A stretch of DNA of 44,796 nucleotides from Rhizopus sp. PT2906 (GCA_025529335.1 JAMYHX010000360.1:1-44796), one strand, 5' to 3'; shown: positions 1-11,111, numbered from the stretch's first letter. A program made the numbers and translations. Notes: generated from the letters alone by a model not told the origin.

Positions 1-870
1 TAGTGCACTTACTTGTAAAAAGTCTTGAAAACAGTTAATCGATATCTGGTAACAAAGAATAAAGATTTAGTAAGCGGAAAGGGACAGCAGAAGAGCTGAT
101 ATCGGGATCTCATAAATTCTTGGTCGCTTAAGAGGAAAAAAAAAAAAAAAAGGATGAGTAAAAGCTCTGAACATAGAATGATGGTTACTTACGTCAAATG
201 TCCCAAATCTTTTTTTTTTTTGAGCAAGCAACTAACTGCAAGACAAACGATGAAAAGACGCGTAAAAATCATTCTAAAGATAGCTTTTTTTGACTGTAAA
301 ATAAATGAAAAGAAAGGAAAGGAAAGAGAAAAGGAAATTCACATAGAATTGTTTTCATCATCAAAAAACGGAGCTATAAATTGAGCTACTAACCCCTTAA
401 TTGTCTATTTATATCTGTTTTTTTTTTTTTCTGTTTATCATAGCAGCGCACACTTCATAAGATGCATAGTAAGCCTGTTGTATTGTGAAAGGAATGTTAT
501 ACGAACTAAACGACTGATCACACCTTCCTACATTGAGCATGTATTAAGCGTATTGTTACTATGGGCTGAGTGTACAAGCGATTTTATAATGCAGCAGGTT
601 TCACACAACAAGATCAGTCAAGAGATAATTAAAGATGAGCAACGCAAACAGTTTTTTTTTTTATATTTTTTATACAAGTAATTTACAAATGAGAATGACT
701 TTTACAAGATGTGGACGAGTTTTGGTATAAGTCATAATAGTCAGAAATTTACACTACAACGGACTCCTTTTGGTCATGATTCATGTTACAGCGAGTATTG
801 AGTCACCAGCCTTAGGTTTTTAGGCTTTCTATGTTTCTTTTTATATCTAGATGTACTTGATGATAAAATA
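1..870. other. Intergenic, no gene recognised
   Basis: AT-rich sequence with several poly-A/poly-T tracts. The short open frames (for example 154-384 and 478-681) are low-complexity, match nothing I recognise and show no exon pattern. I see no RNA gene here. Confidence 0.5.
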
Positions 871-1074
871 CAGTAGACCCTTGATTACGGAGTACAGAAA
901 TACAGGGTATTCGCGATATCGAAATACAATTTTCGAAGGACATCACAGCTATCACTTTAAATTTCCTGCGATATTCACCTGCGTTGTCGGTATATAAGCT
1001 TTATTACGGAATATCCTTGATTACGGAATGCCATTCGTATTCCCGATAGGTATTCCGTAATCGAAAGTCTACTG
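871..1074. mobile_element. pogo/Tc1-mariner-like MITE, about 204 bp
   Basis: The left end begins CAGTAGACCCTTGATTACGG directly after a TA dinucleotide. The right end, read on the other strand, begins CAGTAGACTTTCGATTACGG, so the two ends form an imperfect terminal inverted repeat of about 20 bp. Inside, the motif TTGATTACGGA recurs, giving sub-terminal repeats. There is no coding capacity. Termini starting CAGT and a TA target are typical of Tc1/mariner and especially pogo-type elements (family knowledge). The right-hand TA is not preserved (CA follows), so the copy is old or the duplication has mutated. Confidence 0.7.
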
Positions 1075-1234
1075 CATGCAGAAAGTAGGTCGTCGTTCAC
1101 CCTTGATAAGTTATAGGTTTGGCTTATGCCCTGGTTGTTATTCCTGTCCTTCTTTTTTTTTTTTAGATCTATGGTCAATTTTTTGTCGCGATTACCAAAG
1201 GAAAAAAAGAAAGAGGAAGAAGCAACAGAGGAAG

Positions 1235-1312
1235 GCAGACAGACAGACAGACGGACAGGTAGTCAGGCAGAGAGAGAGAGAGAGAGAGAGAGAGGCAACG
1301 ACGACGACGACG
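1235..1312. repeat. Compound microsatellite (CAGA)n-(AG)n-(ACG)n
   Basis: A run of CAGA units is followed by about 13 AG units (1269-1294) and then five ACG units. It is read directly from the sequence; no function is inferred. Confidence 0.9.
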
Positions 1313-3313
1313 ATGGATGAGAAAGGAGCAAGGCTTCAGCACCATATTTACAAGTTGAGGATACGTACAAAGTAATATAAATAAATAGAAATACAAAGAT
1401 ATATACAATATATACAAGTCTCAGAGGAACCAAGAAGCCAAGTTAGTATGTACAAACGGCATCCTTGACTTCCTCTGAGACAATTGCCAGAGAAGTAAGC
1501 ATCACTATCAAGGCATTGCAAGCAGTACAGAGAAGGACTTTCCACACACCGCGTACCAAGACAGGAGCTATTCTGAAAGCAATTCTAAAAAGTTATTTTT
1601 TTAAGAGTAAAGTTGCTGTCTTCACCACGAGGGAGCCAGTAAACAATATACGTGAGCGCGAGAAGAGAAAAATGGAAATATCTGCTGACTCTATCAAGTT
1701 TATGCAAGAGGTTAATTTCAAAAAAATAAGGAGACCTGAATAGCCTTAACCACAGTGTCTTGTGATAAAGGTTGCCATCATAAACAAATTTAAACATACT
1801 TGGTAAATGCTTTATCATAATTGCTAAAAATGAGCATATGCAAAGAAACGAGAATCTTCTTGTTATTACAACGACTTTTTTTTAGAAGATATTGAATATA
1901 CATCCTATCGGTTGCTACAAAGGACAAATGGCTGCATCAGGCTTTATCAGTATTCGTAGATGCTATGTCATTCATAAGGTGTTATCTGAACAGATTGCAC
2001 AAGCATCAATCTGTCTAGAAAGTGCAAGAGTAAAGGAAACGCAAAGACTTGGGCATAAAACCATCACCGCAGAAACACGAAGCCAATATGTGTCATAGGG
2101 GTACCCATGCAGTTGGTCGAAGCGCTTGCTAACAAGCTTAGCGCTTCAACAAGTAGTAGAGCATGACAGAAAGAAGAGAAGGCTGTAAAGTGCATCTTTT
2201 CTTTATGTGTAAAAACTAAGAGGAGTAACTCTCATGCAGATCTGCTTTCACTTTTTTTTTTCTTTTTCTTTTTTTCCAGTTACAATTGTTAAGACAATTA
2301 GTATTGGCGATCACTTTTGAAGGAAGTGCAAGGCGATGTCAAGTGTATTTCCATAGTGAGTAATGTCTATTTGCTGTCTTCAGGCTAGTTAGCCTTGTTA
2401 TAGAGATGAATTCAGTCTTGTCTTTTCTTTTTTCTTTCTTCCGTCAACATCGTTACAAGTAAAGGGTAGTCTCTTTTGTTTAACTATGAGGCCATCATTC
2501 ATATCTGATGTTATAGTCGTCGTTTCACTGACAGGAAAGGTCTCAGTAAATAGAGGTTTTCTTAAGCAAGCTTACTGACACTATCATGATATCACAAACA
2601 TGAATTCTTTTGCGTATTAATAAAAGATTCTCATTTGAGCCTTGTTCAGAATACAAATTTAATCCTATCATTTTACAAAGTATACATGAATTGAACTATA
2701 AAAATATCAGACTTGATTTATTAATCCTTCTAAAAAGGATATAGTCCGACATGTTATGATCAAGGCCATTATAATATGGACTCGGGTAACATTGTCCTCA
2801 TTACGAACGCTCTTACATGTGAAGTTTTACTTATTCCTCGTTACGCAATTGATTGACACATTGTAAATGAGTCATGTGCCAATGAATGAACTTTCCAAGT
2901 ATTGTTGTACAATGATATATTGTTTTATCCAATTTTGATCAGGTTTAAGCATGGCTATCGAGCCAAAACGAAGTTTCGTACAATTTGAGCATTTTATACT
3001 TATTCGGGCAGTAAGGGCTCTATTTTCTAACGTAAGGTAAAATACAACTCACGAATAACCTCGCTCCTGTTGACATTTATTTGCTGAAACTGTAAAATGT
3101 ACACGATCTATGCAACACAAGCACCTTGACCGTGAAAGCTAAAGTGAACAACCAACGGATATTTTCAACACTTTACTCTAAGTTTCCAAATAAACTATTT
3201 TGTAAATGTTTAAGAATGTACTCTTATTACCTCAGAGTAATTATAATGTTTATTATGATATTAAATAGTAAAAAGTATGAGTAGGTCAATGGCGACAACA
3301 ATAAATAAAAGTC
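1313..3313. other. Intergenic, no gene recognised
   Basis: About 2 kb of AT-rich DNA. Open frames at 1465-1743, 1585-1818 and 1892-2098 were examined; none has a recognisable domain or believable splice continuation. The one clear structure is an inverted repeat, GAAGCGCT at 2119-2126 and AGCGCTTC at 2140-2147, with a 13-nt loop. The distal part is presumably the 3' flank of the OPT transporter gene. Confidence 0.45.
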
Positions 3314-5637
3314 TTATTCACATTCAGCACAGCAGTAGTCCATAAATGGGAGATCAGCACGGTTACCAGCCCATGTTGGGAAAGGATAGGCTTGACCGTT
3401 ACCACCACCTTGTAATGCCATAGAAAGGAAGAAGACCATAAGAGAGGTTCCTGAATCGAGGGCAGCAGAGAGAAGGTAGTTGTACTTGGAGAACCAAGCG
3501 GTATATCTTCGCTTCAAGTAGTACTGAGAAATGACGACGAGAACGAAACCGACTGTGATCCAACCAGTGGCAGCACCGGGGATAATAGCCATACCCATCA
3601 AGAGAGTAGGGATATTGACATACTGGAATCCAGCTTTGGGAAACTTCTTGTGGAGTAACCAGAAGGGAACTGGAAGGAAGAAACCGATGAGAAGAGCCCA
3701 GAGGACAATGTAGTAGTTGCTCTTGGGACCAAACATAAGGTTGGGACCAACAGCACCCCAGGTGATAGCAGCAGAGTTAATGGTTTGGGGAGAGATACCA
3801 CTCCAGAATTGATTACCACCAGGCGTCAAAAGAACCTCACGTTCGTTTTCAACAATGATCTTGTTAACAATGTAGTTAAAGAAACAGCCAACGACGGTAC
3901 CAGCCATCTGACTGAAGAAGGTCCATCTTGGGGGAACCTTGAGATAGTGACCGATCTTTAAGTCCTTGGCCATGAGACCTGCCTGACTCATGGTGTTGTA
4001 ACCGAGAGTCTTGAAGTACATATTAGCAATGGCGTAACCAGGCATGATAAAACCACAGATCATTTCGGTCAAGACGTTCAAACCAAAGTTACTACCGGTG
4101 ACAGCATAAATCAAATTAAGAGGAAGAGAAAGAATGGTAGAGAGAGCAATGGCAAAGATGACGCCCCACCATGGAAGTTGACTTTGGTTTGCGTAGGCGA
4201 TACCAATGTTCAAACCAATACCACCAATGAAAATGATATAATACCACCAGTTAGGAACTTCTTTATATTTCTGCATAAGACGTTGGTGGATATCCATGTC
4301 CTTATTGACAGAGCTCTTCCAGGCTTGGCGGAATTGGCTCCAGATTTGTTTACCATAGAAAAGGAATACGTGGGAAATAGTAGCAGTAACACCAAAGTTG
4401 AGAACGATATAACTGAAGGCATAAACAGCTGCGAATTGAGGGTAACCAATTTCTTCCAAGGCTGTGGCGTTGATAGACATATCAGGATTAAGAACTTCCT
4501 TTTGAGGATATTTGACAGAGGTACCATTGTCAAAGCGTCGGTAAATACCATTAGAAAGGAAGGGATAGCTTTTAGCGTGCCATACGTCAGAGTAATAGAG
4601 GAGGGGAGCAATAATCCAGATACAGACAATACCAAGGAAATAGTTGACCTGGACCCAGAAAGGGATGACAAGAGGTGTGGCGTTCAATAAAAAGTTCCAG
4701 TCAAAACTAAAGTTGAAGATACCCATGCCTTCGTTGACAGCAGCGCCACCAAAGATATTTTGAACAACACTGCTGTCTCTTCTAGCGAGACAGACAATAG
4801 AGATGGAAGAGAGAAGAGGGAACATGTATTGAGGAATGAATTCGTAGATAAAGATGCCTGCAAAGACAATAAAGAAAAACTTGGTACGATAACGAGCTTC
4901 GTCCTTGTCAGTGTTGAAAGTCTTCAAGACGGAAATGTTGGGTAAAGCTTGTGGCCAGATCATGTTGGCTGGGTATACAAGGAATGGTCTAAGTTGTCCA
5001 GCAATACCATAACCTACAAGTTGCGTAGCAAGTAATAAAAAGATGGAGCCAGCGGGCCCAGGTGATTGACCAAAATAGAGTTCTTGAGCACCCAAGATAT
5101 ATGTACCGTAAGCGGCAGTATTAGCGGATGAAACCATGACATAGATACAGGTGTGTTCCTTGTAGTTGAGTGGACCGGGATTAAGCCAGCCACCTTTAGG
5201 AAGAAGTCGATACCAGAGATTACAAAAGACATAGGCAAGGATAAGCATAAAGACACTTGATAAGGGTACACCAACAGGCTTAAAGTTCATCAGTTGACTC
5301 ACAGAGGATGAGAGGGCAGAGAGAAGCTGTTGTAAGGAAATTAGCGAAGGATACTTTAATTGATGGTCATACTTACGACGCCAACGACAAGAGCACGAAC
5401 AGAGAAGGCCTGAAGAGTAGGATCATCATCGGTGACGGCAATTTCATTAACAATGGCGATATCGATTTCATCCGTTTCTTCATGATGCTCAGTATCAAAG
5501 TGTTTGCTTTCTTCATCAATCTTTACATCTTTTGAATCTCTTAGCCAGAATTCATCATGATGCTCTTGCTTGATTTCAGTGGTAGTTTCGACTTTTTCTT
5601 CTGTTTGAAGGACTTCTTCTTTTTTCTCGTCCGTCAT
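3314..5637 (-). CDS. OPT-family oligopeptide transporter
   Basis: Predicted 757-aa integral membrane proton-coupled transporter of small oligopeptides (OPT family), probably in the plasma membrane. Exons on the minus strand are 5637-5377 and 5326-3314, with a 50-nt GT-AG intron (5327-5376). Joining at ACAG/CTT restores the family sequence VRALVVGV-LLSALSSSVSQL. Visible features are an acidic Glu/Asp/His-rich cytosolic N-terminus (residues 1-70), the family hallmark DDPTLQAFSVRAL just before the first membrane segment, the SPGPAGS motif, the motif LKVPPRW in the second half, many hydrophobic segments, and a Cys-rich tail (DYCCAECE). The length is usual for fungal OPTs. The substrate cannot be told; siderophore or glutathione-type substrates remain possible. 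A TATAAATA lies about 105 bp upstream. Confidence 0.93.
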
Positions 5638-5741
5638 TTATGATGAAAAGGGGGAGTAAATTAAAAAAAGAGAGCGAGAAATGCAAGTAGATAAAAAAAA
5701 AAAGGGGGATGTTTGTTTATGATCCAAGCGTAAAGCTCATG

Positions 5742-5749
5742 TATTTATA
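5742..5749 (-). promoter_or_regulatory. Candidate TATA box of the OPT gene
   Basis: TATAAATA on the minus strand, about 105 bp before the OPT start codon. A CT-rich leader follows down to the ATG. Motif-based inference only. Confidence 0.4.
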
Positions 5750-5900
5750 TGCATAGATTGCCTAGGAAACTCAAGTATCACAGATTATGGTAAATATACC
5801 AATGAGACACTTGAAACCATAGATCACGAAATGAGTCTACTCTTTTTGATAATGCATTTCTTTCTGTCCCTTCTATCACAGTCAAATGGTACAACTGTTT

Positions 5901-5925
5901 TATATTGCCTATAAAAGGCAATATA
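5901..5925. repeat. Perfect 10-bp inverted repeat downstream of NDUFAF7
   Basis: TATATTGCCT, a 5-nt spacer (ATAAA), then AGGCAATATA. It lies in the 334-bp gap between the NDUFAF7 stop and the OPT start, about 47 nt past the NDUFAF7 stop, so it could fold in that 3' UTR or act as a dyad in the OPT promoter. Nothing else is seen in this gap apart from poly-A tracts. Confidence 0.6.
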
Positions 5926-5971
5926 AGCTTCATAAAGAAAGTACTACAACTTAAATTCTTAAACCATTTAT

Positions 5972-7762
5972 TTAGGTACTTTTATTCTCAAATCCAACTG
6001 GAAACCCGGAATTAACATTATTACTTTTAGAAAAGGCTAAAACTTTGTATATCCTTCCCATCTGCTTGGGATCCATCAAACGTTCTGCTCCGTCAAGGAT
6101 TGCCTTTCGACTAGCCGATGATTTTGCACTTCTAAATAATTTTTCTACTCTAGCATGTATGCCAAGAGACTGTAAGAACTCTGATTGTGTGATGGGGCCA
6201 AAAGCGGTGATATCTATTATATGTATTATCAGAAATAAGGAAGCACATGTATAACTTCAAACCAACTTGCCTGATCGTTCTTTAATTACTTGTTTTAGAG
6301 ATGCAAAGTCGACGTCTGCACTTAAATCAGCAGTACCTGGATCACTCATTGGATGAATGATTTTGTGATTCTTAATTGCCTACAGGTAACGTTAATATAA
6401 AGGGTAACACAGAATCAGTCAAGTGCTCTTGTTCTTTTTACTCTCAATGTATGTCCTTGAATATAATCTTGCCCATAATCAATGACTAACCCCGTTCCAC
6501 CATTTCTATTCAAGTATTGCGCAATAGCATGAATATAATTCCAACTATCAGGAGAAATCTCAACTCTATCTCCGTCCTTGAATGATTTAAATCGCTCGTC
6601 ATCTAAAAAGGCTTTTGTCGCTGCTGTTGGTTGAGCAGATGTTACAAAACGAAAGTTATATTCCCTAAACAGTATAAGCGCCCCTTTCTTTCCTTTTTTA
6701 GATCGATTTTCTATTTACTTTTCGTTATCATCATCAATATCTATCAGCACTTCCTTCCATTCTGATTCCACTTTCTATATCGGCAAGTTTATTCTTTATC
6801 CACATTTTCACACATACGCTATTTTACCTCAAAGATGTGAATCGGTAGAGCATCAAAGAATTCATGGGCCATAACGAATGACCATTGGTCTACAGTATCC
6901 AATTACATACTATTCCGATTACACTCTTATTTATCATACCTGGGACAAGCTCGATACCATCGCACCAGGAGACGGTAATGCCATCGTCACGAGTAATTGT
7001 TTCGATACCTGACCCTTTATCTTGTCGTAAAACGTCTTTATCTTCTGATCCTTTGACTAGAGCCGCTCTCTGTATCTTGCGTAATCCAGGACTTGCTTCA
7101 ATCAATCGAATATCAGTGATTGTTTTATAAAAATGAGGAAAGTGCGATAATGCCTACAAGAATATGCTTAGTCCCTATTATTTCGCACGCACATATACAC
7201 ACATACTCACGCTTGTATGTGTGTGAATGTGTTCAACTTACTCTCAACATATCATTCATCAATGTACCACGACCTGGACCAAATTCGATGATTTGTGTCT
7301 TTTCTGGTTTGCCCAGTCTCATCCATTCTGTCAAGTACCAGATACCGCACAACTTTTTAAGAAAAAAAAAGGGGGGAGGAGCCTTCAGTGACCATGTATT
7401 CTATGTATATCTACCCTTACCTCTCCAAAGACTTGACTGATTTCTGGTGAAGTGATAAAGTCACCCTGTCTTCCAAACACGTCGCCTAACATATAGTATC
7501 CACTTAATGGGTTCACGAGTACCTGACGCATAAAGTGTGCTACAGTAAGTGGTCCTGATATCTAAGATACAAAACAGAAAATCGGGCGATGAGTTGCTTC
7601 TTGATCAATTAACTCAAGTGTTACCTTGATAGAATCATGTAAATGTTTTGCTAATGGTGACAAGGGTTCTTTCTCGATTTTAGTTATTGAACTACTGTAA
7701 TAACGACATGCTTGTGAGATCGCTCTTGATGAGTTAGTTAATGGTCGTAAAATGCGCAACAT
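5972..7762 (-). CDS. NDUFAF7: NDUFAF7-type mitochondrial protein arginine methyltransferase
   Basis: Predicted 431-aa SAM-dependent methyltransferase (DUF185/MidA family). The animal homologue symmetrically dimethylates an arginine of complex I subunit NDUFS2 during assembly in the mitochondrial matrix. Nine exons on the minus strand: 7762-7625, 7561-7421, 7352-7242, 7153-6940, 6889-6828, 6774-6719, 6664-6442, 6379-6271, 6213-5972; all phases close and the total matches the family length. An Arg/Ser-rich N-terminus fits a mitochondrial presequence. Hallmarks are SPLAKHLHDSI, GYYMLGDVFGRQGDFITSPE, the SAM loop IIEFGPGRGTL (near residue 117), AHEFFDALPIH, LVIDYGQDY, and DITAFGPITQ near the C-terminus. 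Introns are 50-88 nt. The last one uses a GC donor. AATAAA overlaps the stop codon. Confidence 0.92.
6214..6270 (-). other. NDUFAF7: GC-AG intron in NDUFAF7
   Basis: The exon ends CGATCAG and the intron begins GCAAGT, the usual strong consensus around GC donors; it ends AATAG. Joining gives ERS-DITAFGPITQ, which matches the family, and the phase (1) closes. No GT donor nearby gives an open join. Confidence 0.8.
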
Positions 7763-8020
7763 GAAGGATAGAGTAAACTAATCGTTTTTTTGACACTTCA
7801 AGGGGGGGAGAACGCTGAATCTCCGCAAGAATTTACAGTCCTAGTGTTTTTTTGCCTCTATTTTATGCCTCCAATCGTGACATCGTCACTGCCCAATAGT
7901 TCTCTTGTATTCAAAAAGAGATGATGTTGTTAAATAGCTGTGTTGCCGAAACGAAGACTAATGATGTGGCTATAGGCTTTTTAATTGCGCTTTATTCTCG
8001 GTAATATACTGAAAAGCAAA
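7763..8020. other. Intergenic, NDUFAF7 5' flank
   Basis: AT-rich sequence between the NDUFAF7 start and the repeat element. I see no gene. Confidence 0.5.
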
Positions 8021-8286
8021 CACTACATGTACCAGAAGATAGGCTAAACAATGCAAATACGAATCTACCATAAGCGGTTTTTTTTTTGATCAACTGATAA
8101 GATTAGAGTAAATACCATTTCTTTTATCTCTTTTTCTTCCTGAAAAGAACATAAAACAAGCTGGTAAACTTTATAAAGCCATGCTTAGCACGGCGCCACG
8201 CATTCAAAGGCTTTGTTGGGCTACATTATAGGTAATGGATAGAGGTAGCGCCCGTAGGGTTAGTCTAACTTCCGGTGCATGCAATG
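8021..8286. mobile_element. 266-bp inverted-repeat element (CACTACATGYACC family), copy A
   Basis: The left arm begins CACTACATGTACCAGAAGAT. The right arm, read on the other strand, begins CATTGCATGCACCGGAAGTT; 21 of the first 27 positions match. A closely related left arm occurs at 34704 and a short related piece at 41699, so this is a dispersed family. The interior (about 8110-8215) is homologous to 34895-35005, including GCCATG(C/T)TTA and ATTCAAA(G/A)GCT. No transposase is present. Superfamily is uncertain; the CACTA start is suggestive, but no 3-bp target duplication is visible. Confidence 0.65.
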
Positions 8287-8721
8287 TTTCCCTTGTATAT
8301 AAATGGTTTTAAGACAAGATTTGATTTCATACTTAACTTTGATGCCGCATCCATCGAGGTGACAACTCGTTACTTGTACTGTATTTTTAATATCATCTTA
8401 CGTTCATATTATACTAACCTATGCATCTTTAGTTTGGATCTAGTATCTTCACTAGGGAATTCTCTAAATATACTAGAAAGAACGGCTGCTACTTACTTCA
8501 TCATCTTTATTGTAAACCAATTGTTTATGTCGGATAATGATGTAATTGAGCTAGGTTGGCTGGAATGTGAGTTCTTCGCCTCAGAAAAATCAAAATGGGA
8601 TGGAGTGTTGTTCAAAGTTGGAGACAAGTTCTGCTCAACAGGATTGATTGAATTTTCTGGAGGGTGCAACGACAGAACACCAAATTGTAAAAACCAACAC
8701 GATGTAACGAAGTTCTGCTAA
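8275..8721 (+). pseudogene. Fragment of an uncharacterised repeat-associated protein
   Basis: A 148-codon open frame starting inside the right arm of the neighbouring inverted-repeat element. Its first half is hydrophobic and low-complexity. The second half reads like real protein: LNILERTAATYFIIFIVNQL, then ELGWLECEF, SKWDGVLFKVGDK, GLIEFSGGCNDRT, ending KFC. From memory it resembles a high-copy family of unknown function in Mucorales genomes; that is unverified. The spacing of WDGVLF and GLIEFSGG recalls the D...E-x-K layout of PD-(D/E)XK nucleases, with Ser in place of Lys, so any nuclease role is speculative. Probably a truncated 5' fragment. Confidence 0.4.
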
Positions 8722-9155
8722 AAAAAAAAATGCTGCAAATCTCAACACTCAATCATTTTCTGCAACAGAGCAAACGCTCTGTATGCACTACTATAGTAAG
8801 ATTACTATTTGATTGTTTGTCAGTTGTAAATCAATCGTTGTTGTCTTCGTTTCACACTCCGATATGGTAGTATAACGCGTTTTCTTATGAATAGGATAAC
8901 ATTATGTATTTTGAAAAGCTTAAGGAATACAATAAATTCAGGTTAAGATCCATTACTGTTCTTAAAATAAAAAGCTTAAGGAGAATTTCCGGGGAAAGAA
9001 AGCCTTTGCTTTGCAAATAAAATCTAAATTATTATTATCCAATAAAATTTTTCAGTCGTCTCTCGAATATTTGTTCTCATTTTAGGTTAAAATCCTGTGT
9101 TCTTTTCCCTTTTGTCAAAAAATTCAACGCGCTCTCCTTAAAAAAAATTTTAAAG
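8722..9155. promoter_or_regulatory. CCT3 upstream region with a 13-bp direct repeat
   Basis: The 5' flank of CCT3. AAAAGCTTAAGGA occurs at 8914-8926 and again at 8970-8982 in the same orientation, 56 bp apart. An AAAAAAATTTTAAAG run precedes the start codon. The repeat may be a regulatory site; this is inference. Confidence 0.35.
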
Positions 9156-11111
9156 ATGCAGGCCCCAGTGATTGTTATGAGTAAGAGAGGCTATGATACA
9201 ACAAAGGGAAAAAGAGAGAGACTTATGTATTTAAATAGATACCAACATGGAGCGTGAGTCAGGACGTAAGGCTCAACTCTCAAATATTACTGCTGCCAAA
9301 GTAAGTTTATTTTTTTATTTGTTTGATTCTGAACTGAGTATATTTCATAGACTGTAGCTGATGTCATCCGTACCTGTCTTGGTCCTCGATCGATGCTCAA
9401 GATGTTATTAGACCCCATGGGTGGCATCTTGTTAACAAATGATGGAAATGCCATTCTTCGTGAAATTGAAGTGGATCATCCAGCTGCTAAAAGTATGATT
9501 GAACTTTCTAGAACCCAAGATGAAGAAGTAGGCGATGGAACAACCAGTGTCATCATTCTCGGTAATTTAAACAAAAAGAAACAAGATGACCTTTTTTTTT
9601 TGACACACTCTATATATAGCTGGTGAAGTCCTTGCTGGTGCTTTACCTCACATTAATAACAACATTCACCCTGTTGTGATCATCAGTGCTTTCAAAAAGG
9701 CTTTAGAGGACGCTTTGGCCATTGTCGAAGAGATCTCTACTCCTGTTGATATCAATAATAACGAAGAAATGACAAACCTGATCAAATCCTCTATTGGCAC
9801 CAAGTTCACAAGCACCTGGAGCGACCTGATGTGTAAACTTGCTTTGGATGCTGTGCGTACGGTAGCTCTAAAAGACGAATCGACTAATAAAATGGAAGTT
9901 GATCTCAAACGATATGCTCGTGTCGAAAAGATTCCTGGTGGAGAAATTGAACAATCACAAGTGCTGGACGGTATCATCTTGAATAAGGATGTCACACACC
10001 CCAAGATGCGTCGTCGTATCGAAAACCCACGTATCATCTTGCTTGACTGTCCTCTTGAATATAAAAAGGGTGAATCTCAAACAAATATCGAAATTACAAA
10101 GGAGACCGATTGGAACCGTATCCTTCAGATTGAAGAAGAACAAGTCAAGGCTATGTGCGAAAAGATCATCTCTTTAAAGCCTGATTTAGTCTTTACCGAA
10201 AAGGGTGTTTCTGGTAATAATCATATAAAAAATGTCTATTCTCAGTGAACTCACTTTGCTCTTAGATCTCGCACAACATTACTTTGTCAAGGCAAACATC
10301 ACTGCCATTCGTCGTGTTCGCAAAACAGATAACAACCGTATTGCTCGTGCTGTTGGCGCCACCATCGTGAACCGTGTGGATGATCTCAAGGAATCCGATG
10401 TTGGTACCAAGTGTGGTCTCTTCAACATTGATAAGATCGGAGACGAATACTTTACCTTCTTGACTAAATGCCAAGACCCCAAGGCCTGTTCTATCATATT
10501 GCGTGGTCCTAGCAAAGATATTATTAATGAAGTTGAACGTAATCTTCAAGACGCCATGTGTGTTGCCCGTAACGTCTTCTTTAGCGCAAAACTTGCCCCT
10601 GGTGGTGGTGCAACAGAAATGGCCGTCGCTGTCAAGCTTGAAGAAAAGGCCAAATTGATCGAAGGTGTCGAGCAATGGCCCTACCGCTCTGTTGCTGAAG
10701 CTATGGAAGTCATTCCTCGTACATTGGTTCAAAACTGTGGTGGAAATGCCATCAAGACCTTAACGCAACTCAGAGCCAAGCATACTGCTGGTGAACACTC
10801 TTTTGGTATTGACGGTGAAGCTGGTAAGGTCGTCGACATGAAGGATTACGGTGTTTGGGAACCTAGTGCTGTCAAGGTTCAAACGATCAAGACTGCTATC
10901 GAGGTAAGATAGACACGCTTTTAAAAGAAAGGCTTACTTATGCTTCTATAGTCTGCATGCTTATTGTTGCGTGTTGATGACATCGTTTCAGGTCTTTCAA
11001 AGAACAAACAAATGGCTCCTCAAGGAGCAGCTCCCGAGGTAAGATATGAAATAAACATAAGAAAGATAATTAACCCCTTATTGATAGGCTATGGAGCAAC
11101 CACAACAGTAG
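9156..11111 (+). CDS. CCT3: Chaperonin TRiC/CCT gamma subunit
   Basis: Predicted 546-aa gamma subunit of the cytosolic TRiC/CCT chaperonin, which folds actin, tubulin and other proteins using ATP. Seven exons: 9156-9180, 9239-9300, 9351-9561, 9620-10213, 10266-10903, 10952-11038, 11088-11111; introns are 48-58 nt GT-AG and every phase closes. Group II chaperonin hallmarks in order are the N-terminal MQAPVIVM and SGRKAQ, VIRTCLGPRSMLKMLLDPMG, the ATP-site motif DEEVGDGTTSVI, apical-domain ENPRIILLDCPLEYKKGE, KPDLVFTEKGVSDLAQHYF, and the equatorial APGGGATEM with DDIVSGLS. Length is standard. The short C-terminal tail is Gln/Pro-rich. The first exon codes for only about eight residues. Confidence 0.96.

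Noticed and set aside
154..681. Short plus-strand frames near the left edge
   Set aside because: Low-complexity, rich in Lys/Phe from poly-A/T tracts, with no domain or splice context.
1465..2098. Frames at 1465-1743 and 1892-2098 as small genes
   Set aside because: No recognisable motif; the second lacks an ATG, and neither extends through plausible introns.
4178..4690. 170-codon plus-strand frame inside the OPT gene
   Set aside because: Antisense shadow of a strongly supported transporter exon, with no domain of its own.
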